Shown here piece after piece: positions 57,225 through 64,000 of a stretch of DNA of 64,000 nt. The stretch spans positions 205,552,978 to 205,616,977 of the forward strand of contig CP136066.1 of assembly GCA_032622095.1 (NCBI GenBank), read 5' to 3'. Each line of letters begins with the position of its first letter. The first letter of the stretch is position 1. Source of the DNA: Siphonodentalium dalli. Taxonomy: Eukaryota > Mollusca > Scaphopoda > Gadilida > Siphonodentaliidae. The translations under genes were made by a program, and so were the position numbers. The notes under the pieces are model-generated. The model did not search any database and was not told the origin of the DNA. It saw nothing but the letters and a program-made list of their open reading frames with translations.

Positions 57225-58330
57225 ATTATTCAATGCACAGTGGATCAAGAGGCAATGGAGTGTCTATAGCAGTCTAACAAAACTCACACCGTGTTTAATT
57301 TCAATCAACTTACGTTGAAAGTAATGAGACGGAGTCTGAATATATATCAGACTGTGTCTATAGTGTCCCCCGTATACTATATGGTACTGTGCGATTAATT
57401 TCATGTCATACTGAAATGTCCAGTTTTACATGATCTCCGACAGAAATATATCCCATCATATTTCTACCGAAATCCAAACACTATTAAATTGAGAGAACTT
57501 TTCAACTCGGGGAAAAGGAAGACGAACCATAGATCTGTCCATATTCATTAGAAGGGTTTTGCCGCTATTTAGACTCTCCGGAGGCTTCCACTGACGAATT
57601 TTACAATATTCCATCATGGGTTGTCTCACTATACATCTTACACTTAATTTATTGCATATATACATGTATATGACTACACATAACTGAGACACTATTTTAA
57701 ATGTATATGGGTAACATTTATTTCCTGAGGATAGGACTTAACAAAAGCCCCCAAGCTTGTTGCCCAATCCTCTTTTGAACACTAAAAAATATTATATGTT
57801 TTGTATTTATTGTATGTAATTATGTTCTGTATTAGTTCAAATTAAATATTGTTTAAACCAAATGTATATGCTAGTAAAATACAATATGCACGCATGCGCA
57901 CATAATTTATCATATTTATGTATATTCATATGATATTGTTCTCTGTATATCTACATGATGATGAGCAAAATAAATTGAAATTGAATTGAATTGAATATAT
58001 ATGCTAAACGCCATAATTAAATTCACAGTGTATCAAGAAGCAATGCAGTGTGTATAGTGTCCCCTTTGTACCATATGGTCTATGTAAACGACCTTACAGA
58101 ACAGTTGAGGAACTCAAGAACTGGTCTCATCAAGAAGCAATGCAGTGTGTATAGTGTCCCCTGTATACAATATGTCATGGTTTATGTAAACGACATTATA
58201 GTACAGTTGAGGAACTCAAGAACTGGTCTCAACGTAAATGGTATAGATTGTTTCAACACAACGCAATCTGATTTTATGCTACTACTTCCACTCACTGACA
58301 CGTAATCGTTGCGACATCTGCTACCTCTAC
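57225..58330 (+). pseudogene. Decayed LINE fragments with internal duplications and a second LINE 3' end
   Basis: The phrase AACGCCATTATTCAATGCAC..ATCAAGAGGCAATG (57218-57258) recurs as AACGCCATAATTAAATTCAC..ATCAAGAAGCAATGCAG (58009-58045). Both lead toward GTGTCCCC..TATACTATATGG, the RT motif-B region found intact at 5946-6000. At 58070-58240 the segment TATGTAAACGAC..GAGGAACTCAAGAACTGGTC appears twice. The intervening 57690-57993 is another LINE 3' end (CAAAAGCCCCCAAGCTTGTT, AATAAA at 57969, then a TTGAA repeat). Several frameshifts and stops; no functional protein. Confidence 0.7.
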
Positions 58331-58361
58331 AGAACAATGTAGCGCTACATATATAACGTAC

Positions 58362-58712
58362 ATAGCGGGCTAGCATCACTAACTTCAGCCTATGTGGACC
58401 TCATTCTGCTTAAGCACAAGTTCTCTGGGAAGTATCTATATTAATAAATTAACAAGTTTTTAAATTTCTTCGGAAACCTCTTTAGAAAGTTTCTTTTTAT
58501 TTTCTAATTTAGTTTCTCCATTTCCCCAAATTGGCAGACGACACAATGATGTGCCTAATTGGTCCCCATTTTCACCTTCACTATCTGGGAACTTAAACCT
58601 GTGTCTAGATTTCTCATAGCAGATGAGGCCATGCAGAATGAGGTCCCCAGAGGATGAATTTGGTGACGCTATGTGGGGAAACGTCACAAAATTGACCCTC
58701 TGTTCGTGAGTG
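58362..58712. mobile_element. hAT-like MITE, long-loop subfamily, end-truncated
   Basis: GCGGGCTAGCATCACTAACT, GTGGACCTCATTCTGCTTA, CTCTGGGAAGTATCTATATT and GCAGAATGAGGTCCCCAGAG match the elements at 46388 and 47121. The left outer hairpin half and both termini are missing. Confidence 0.65.
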
Positions 58713-58727
58713 ATTTAGTCATGAGGC

Positions 58728-59045
58728 GGTGTCTATTGATTGATTGTTTGGGGTTTAATGCCGCTTTCAGCAACTAATGCCATATCACGACATAGCCAGT
58801 TTTAGTGGTGTGAGGAAATCTTCACATTTACGGCTAATCTAACAGTCATTTCAATGGCTGATAAACTCGTCGACCATTTGCGGCAAACCACCGGCCATCG
58901 GCGAATAATTGGCAACTCTATCAGAGAACGATTTCGAGTTACAAAGTCCACGATGGAAACATGTGAATTTGAACCCTTATCGCCAGTGATGGAGGGCGAA
59001 ATGGATTGGAGTTGTACCCTTAACCCATTGAGCCACCGTGGCCCC
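58728..59045 (-). mobile_element. tRNA-derived SINE (mollusc V-SINE/RUDI-like)
   Basis: On the minus strand the 5' head is GGGGCCACGGTGGCTCAATG, containing a pol III A box TGGCTCAATGGG (58.. plus positions 59024-59035). The B box GGGTTCAAATTC is at 58965-58976, with spacing normal for a tRNA promoter. The 3' part reads GCTGAAAGCGGCATTAAACC then CCAAACAATCAATCAATAG, a tail of ATTG/CAAT repeats. Flanks GTGTCTAT on both sides (58730-58737 and 59049-59056) form an 8-bp target duplication. The SINE would be transcribed by pol III and mobilised by a LINE with a similar tail. The family name is from memory of this tail type; a library match is needed. Confidence 0.82.
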
Positions 59046-59056
59046 GATGTGTCTAT

Positions 59057-60460
59057 ATTAATAAATTGCTAATCTGATAAATTGAGTCAATCATATCATT
59101 AACAGTGTGTGTGGTGAAGGCTGGCAAAGGTACTCTGTGCGTTCATGTAACGGCTGCGAAATAAACTACCCGATTCACAAAAATAAACCCAGTTGGTGAA
59201 TACAAGCTCTGGAACTAAACAAAACGAGTGCTGAGAGTGAAATATAAACACAATTATGGGAAGTGATGGTCTCTTATCCAACGAATACGACACGCTTACA
59301 TTTATAACACCGGCACCATTATAGACCCCCATACCCTATGATTCTCATGCGGAGAACTGGTTATATTGTCCATTCCAATCAATAGCCAATACGCTTTCAA
59401 ACCAGTTAAGTAACATTGACAACTACTATTGAAATTACTCAAAATACTGGCCATTTTGTCATGGCATTAGCATGGTTTGTCAAAAATAATTAGATAGAAT
59501 ATAATGCAACTACCACGCTTGACAACATATCGTCAGGCTGCTTTACAACCAAATTTGGGTAGACATTGCACAAAGTTGCGCGGTTACCATGGCAACCATT
59601 TTCATAAAAACCAAGAAATTGAGTAGTTTTGGCTGACATTTTTCAATGAATCTGATCCTTCGGGGAGAACTAAACAAGAATGATATATTATTATGAATAT
59701 TTGTTTTATGATACTACTAGTCGATTTCTTTGTCAATCTAGCAAACGTTTTCATGATTTTGGAAGAAAACAAGATTATCTAAACACATTACCTGCTGCAA
59801 GTAATACATATATGCATATAGCTGTATACTACCAATACTATTATATGCTACACATATCGAGTTTCGTTTTTACGACGTTTATTTGACATTTACAAATGTC
59901 GTTCGTATTCTTGAAGCTAGCTTGATTTTATAATAGCCGCAATATGTTGATCCTTGATCGCGGGTGTTGTGTGTGTGCGACACATGTTCTGTTGATCGCG
60001 GGTGTAGTGTGTGTGCGACACATGTTCTGGCTGGTATTTCTATTTGACCTTTGATCTTTGGAGTCGGTTGGTCAAGGTCGCGATTAGAGTCCTCCGCCGA
60101 AGGTGTCGGGGTGTGCAACATCGCATTCCTAAACCCGCTCTTGAATACACCAAACTAAATTCTAAACTATCGGAAATTTTGTTTGGATTCCATCAGATGA
60201 GTCTTTTCCAGCTTGTACATAATGATATCCAATTATTAATATCATTTCATGATTTCAACCAAAACCCGCCATATGGTGAACATGGGCCGTATGCTTTTCA
60301 CTAATACTTTTCGTACACGCTGTCATCGTATTTAGGTCCTTTTGGCGTTTTGTTTTGACTGTCTTACATCGGGCGGGATGATATGACAACATAGTAACCG
60401 AGTAGAACTCTGTTCAAGTGGAATTCAGCAAGAAAGTGTGTGTCAAATTGATAGGATTAA
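59057..60460. other. Mostly unassigned; one ~42-bp tandem duplication and a doubtful LINE-like ORF
   Basis: 59950-60030 has two copies of TTGATCGCGGGTGTWGTGTG followed by TGTGCGACACATGTTCTG. Downstream, 60066-60304 reads on the plus strand as RRRCRGVQHRIPKPAL.., with a basic start like the N-terminal side of some LINE ORF2 proteins. The similarity is too weak to call. The rest shows no feature. Confidence 0.35.
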
Positions 60461-60804
60461 CGGGCAACTGTACACTAAATGGCCATTTATGGGACCATCT
60501 CCTTTTATACTCAACAGAAAATATGCAGCAAATGAATAAATTTGAGGCGTGGATTAGTGTAAACTACAACGATGTGTTCTATGAACGATACATAAAACAT
60601 GGTAATTATATTTAAAATGAATTTATGGCTCAAGTTATTAACTCATTTTCATTATAATTGCCATGTTGTTTGCGTCGTTCATAGAGCACATGAGTGTATT
60701 TTGCACTAATCATGGCTCAAAATCATTAATTTGTTGCATTATATTATATTGAGTAAAAAAGACGATGGTCCCATAAATGACCGAATTTAGTGTATAGTAC
60801 CCCT
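60461..60804. mobile_element. ~345-bp TTAA-flanked foldback MITE
   Basis: TTAA flanks (60457-60460 and 60805-60808). Left end CGGGCAACTGTACACTAAAT, then ATTTATGGGACCATC; right end, read inward, AGGGGTACTATACACTAAAT, then CATTTATGGGACCATC. The arms continue imperfectly inward (TGTTCTATGAACGATAC facing CGTCGTTCATAGAGCAC). No ORF of note. TTAA use suggests a piggyBac or Kolobok helper. Confidence 0.8.
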
Positions 60805-60869
60805 TTAAGGCCAATCGTGGTCTGTAACTGTGTCTAAATCCTGTTCATCGATTGGTATATTGCCAATTT

Positions 60870-61620
60870 GGATGTGCAGTTCACACGTGTATACATAAGA
60901 CGCACTCTCTAAGTGGCAGAATAAAATCAGTCGAGGAATCTCAACATGTAAAAAACAAATGTCATCCAAAATCACAGAATACCAGTGGTAATTGTGACTG
61001 TGAACACCGCTGTGTAGAAAACTTGAGAACGGACATGAAAGAGTTTGTTTCACATGTATATAGTGACCTAAACCGCTTTGCACAAGTTGCGTGGACTCAT
61101 ATTCACAAGAACGACAAACAGCAACAAACTCCACAAGCACAAGCGATGTCGAACAGAGCTCCGGTGACATTCAGTCGGCATCAACGGCCGAAAATCTTTC
61201 ATCGACACTGCCCTCGCCATCTAAAATTCAGCCTAGGATAACGTCAACCCCGACGGCCACTACTGGACCAAACAGTAACTATTGCCGGACTGCCACCTCT
61301 GTGACTGAAACCAAATCGGACAAGAAGGACAACTCTAATAATGTTGCTATGTATTCTCATGAGAACGATTATGTCAATCAACAGCAAAGCATGAGCGGTC
61401 TCGAAGATATATCTTCTGACGACAACTTAGAAGCTTCATCACATCGAACATCCAATTATGTGACACGTAGTTCTGCGAGAGGTAGCACAAAACAAAGCGA
61501 TGATAGACACCCGAATAGAGACTCACACCACACGAAGGCAACATCAGAACGGAGTAACACTGGTGCACATCGATTCTCTCGCTTCAAGCAGAAAGATAAT
61601 GGTCACCCGATCCGAACAAA
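60870..61620 (+). pseudogene. Probable retroelement ORF fragment (ORF1-like?), frameshifted
   Basis: Two overlapping frames together look coding. The upstream one carries CDCEHRCVENLRTDMKEFVS, with a Cys/His cluster and a short heptad-like helix. The downstream one, from about 61080, is Ser/Thr-rich (DVEQSSGDIQSAS..) and ends with basic residues near SRFKQKDNGHP. A one-base shift near 61080 would join them. It leads directly into the tandem poly(A)-tailed units, so it is probably the 5' portion of the same retrotranscript. I do not recognise a domain; a LINE ORF1 is a guess from position and composition. Confidence 0.4.
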
Positions 61621-62360
61621 GAGAATCTTCGTCGATCATCATCGTTATGGTCTGGAATCTCATCCAAGAGCCTCGATTCTCATCCACCACTCCATTTGGC
61701 TGGGGTTCCGGACCGTGGGGATGGTGCTCATTCGATCGCTTCTCGGCATTTTGGCTCGGGCCCGTGCTGTGAGATACGTCCCCGACGATGGTCACCCCAT
61801 CGGACGGGACTTCCACGGTGTGGGTTCGCAGCCTGAGGAGGACGAGTGGTCGTGACTGACTGACGGACTTCCGCTTTAGCGGGGACTGACCCCGACCGGC
61901 AATTTGACCATCTCGTAAGGGTGGGTCACCTCTTTCGGGGTGCTCCAGCCGATATGAGTGGTCCGCAATAGCCCCGGGTTAAAAAAAAAAAGAAGAAAAA
62001 AAAAGAGAATCTTCGTCGATCATCATCGTTATGGTCTGGAATCTCATCCAAGAGCCTCGATTCTCATCCACCACTCCATTTGGCTGGGGTTCCGGACCGT
62101 GGGGATGGTGCTCATTCGATCGCTTCTCGGCATTTTGGCTCGAGCCCGTGCTGTGAGATACGTCCCCGACGATGGTCACCCCATCGGACGGGACTTCCAC
62201 GGTGTGGGTTCGCAGCCTGAGGAGGACGAGTGGTCGTGACTGACTGACGGACTTCCGCTTTAGCGGGGACTGACCCCGACCGGCAATTTGACCATCTCGT
62301 AAGGGTGGGTCACCTCTTTCGGGGTGCTCCAGCCGATATGAGTGGTCCGCAATAGCCCCG

Positions 62361-62396
<36 letters not shown>

Positions 62397-63131
62397 TCTT
62401 CGTCGATCATCATCGTTATGGTCTGGAATCTCATCCAAGAGCCTCGATTCTCATCCACCACTCCATTTGGCTGGGGTTCCGGACCGTGGGGATGGTGCTC
62501 ATTCGATCGCTTCTCGGCATTTTGGCTCGGGCCCGTGCTGTGAGATACGTCCCCGACGATGGTCACCCCATCGGACGGGACTTCCACGGTGTGGGTTCGC
62601 AGCCTGAGGAGGACGAGTGGTCGTGACTGACTGACGGACTTCCGCTTTAGCGGGGACTGACCCCGACCGGCAATTTGACCATCTCGTAAGGGTGGGTCAC
62701 CTCTTTCGGGGTGCTCCAGCCGATATGAGTGGTCCGCAATAGCCCCGGGTTAAAAAAAAAAAGAAGAAAAAAAAAGAGAATCTTCGTCGATCATCATCGT
62801 TATGGTCTGGAATCTCATCCAAGAGCCTCGATTCTCATCCACCACTCCATTTGGCTGCGGTTCCGGACCGTGGGGATGGTGCTCATTCGATCGCTTCTCG
62901 GCATTTTGGCTCGAGCCCGTGCTGTGAGATACGTCCCCGACGATGGTCACCCCATCGGACGGGACTTCCACGGTGTGGGTTCGCAGCCTGAGGAGGACGA
63001 GTGGTCGTGACTGACTGACGGACTTCCGCTTTAGCGGGGACTGACCCCGACCGGCAATTTGACCATCTCGTAAGGGTGGGTCACCTCTTTCGGGGTGCTC
63101 CAGCCGATATGAGTGGTCCGCAATAGCCCCG

Positions 63132-63169
<38 letters not shown>

Positions 63170-63520
63170 TCTTCGTCGATCATCATCGTTATGGTCTGGA
63201 ATCTCATCCAAGAGCCTCGATTCTCATCCACCACTCCATTTGGCTGGGGTTCCGGACCGTGGGGATGGTGCTCATTCGATCGCTTCTCGGCATTTTGGCT
63301 CGAGCCCGTGCTGTGAGATACGTCCCCGACGATGGTCACCCCATCGGACGGGACTTCCACGGTGTGGGTTCGCAGCCTGAGGAGGACGAGTGGTCGTGAC
63401 TGACTGACGGACTTCCGCTTTAGCGGGGACTGACCCCGACAGGCAATTTGACCATCTCGTAAGGGTGGGTCACCTCTTTCGGGGTGCTCCAGCCGATATG
63501 AGTGGTCCGCAATAGCCCCG

Positions 63521-63557
<37 letters not shown>

Positions 63558-63908
63558 TCTTCGTCGATCATCATCGTTATGGTCTGGAATCTCATCCAAG
63601 AGCCTCGATTCTCATCCACCACTCCATTTGGCTGGGGTTCCGGACCGTGGGGATGGTGCTCATTCGATCGCTTCTCGGCATTTTGGCTCGAGCCCGTGCT
63701 GTGAGATACGTCCCCGACGATGGTCACCCCATCGGACGGGACTTCCACGGTGTGGGTTCGCAGCCTGAGGAGGACGAGTGGTCGTGACTGACTGACGGAC
63801 TTCCGCTTTAGCGGGGACTGACCCCGACCGGCAATTTGACCATCTCGTAAGGGTGGGTCACCTCTTTCGGGGTGCTCCAGCCGATATGAGTGGTCCGCAA
63901 TAGCCCCG

Positions 63909-63944
<36 letters not shown>

Positions 63945-64000
63945 TCTTCGTCGATCATCATCGTTATGGTCTGGAATCTCATCCAAGAGCCTCGATTCTC
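61621..64000 (+). mobile_element. Tandem poly(A)-tailed retroelement 3' ends, ~384-389-bp units
   Basis: Units start at GAGAATCTTCGTCGATCATC, at 61621, 62005, 62392, 62776, 63165, 63553 and 63940 (cut by the window edge). Each ends AATAGCCCCGGGTT followed by an A tract of about 22-30. Each carries a short open segment ending in a stop, TTCCGCTTTAGCGGGGACTG (a small hairpin), and GGGTGGGTCACCTCTTTCGG. The A tract after units 1 and 3 has a GAAG interruption; those after 2, 4, 5 and 6 are pure A. Unit 1 continues upstream into 60870-61620. The units are >99% alike. Confidence 0.93.

Noticed and set aside
58965-59045. A tRNA gene on the minus strand
   Set aside because: A and B boxes are present but the cloverleaf is not convincing and the sequence continues into a SINE body with target duplication.
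61544-63768. Repeated 70-95-residue ORFs on both strands of the tandem units
   Set aside because: The same unit is read in several frames, including poly(A)/poly(T) read as Lys or Phe runs; no frame carries a recognised domain.

Overview
The window looks like intergenic or heterochromatin-like DNA from an animal nuclear genome, most probably a mollusc and perhaps a bivalve. The base composition is AT-rich, no gene cluster has a prokaryotic layout, and almost every recognisable object is a transposable-element fragment, a foldback element or a satellite/minisatellite. The mollusc call rests mainly on a tRNA-derived SINE (58728-59045, minus strand). It has pol III A and B boxes and a tail region (GCGGC..TTAAAC..CCAAACAATCAATC) of the kind I associate with V-SINE/RUDI-like SINEs of molluscs. 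Several non-LTR retrotransposon 3' ends fit the same picture. I found no complete conventional host gene, no rRNA or tRNA gene and no CRISPR array. The only candidate host exon is a short Cys-containing ORF near 49503.

Layout. 1-2550 is a 14/18-bp satellite that runs off the left edge. 2.7-5 kb holds copies of one TAA-flanked MITE. 5.2-8.4 kb is a minisatellite split by a 5'-truncated LINE with an intact 3' coding half (RT motifs, zinc knuckle) and a poly(A) signal. 9.9-16.4 kb is a mosaic of MITEs with several target-site types: TTAA, a 6-bp duplication and hAT-like 8 bp. It is followed by a 33-bp minisatellite (16.5-16.9 kb). 18-24 kb is mostly featureless, apart from a minus-strand LINE 3' end and foldback elements. 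24.2-26.9 kb is a LINE 3' end caught in a ~1.2-kb higher-order duplication. 28.1-32.6 kb is a 46-bp satellite of about 97 copies. 35.7-39.5 kb is a second higher-order array, of ~290-bp units alternating with blocks of 53-bp repeats. 40-56 kb is a dense MITE mosaic. It includes a 1.32-kb near-perfect inverted repeat with an 8-bp duplication, a ~1.17-kb Mutator-like element with a 9-bp duplication, and three copies of a TA-flanked MITE. 55.4-56.5 kb is a 19-22-bp minisatellite. 57-59 kb holds decayed LINE pieces and the SINE. 60.9 kb to the right edge holds a probable retroelement ORF whose 3' end, poly(A) tract included, is tandemly repeated in ~384-389-bp units.

The most unusual feature is a 69-bp palindrome (arms start GCCAATGCATTCTCTTATAT) found about 15 times. 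It sits inside at least three MITE families whose outer termini and target sites are unrelated, always in the same polarity and with one conserved arm mismatch. It behaves like a hairpin module carried by different families. Several insertions can be dated or validated inside the window, because paralogous empty sites are present for a TTAA element and a TA element. The elements do not form a pathway. Their relationships are nesting, capture and tandem amplification.
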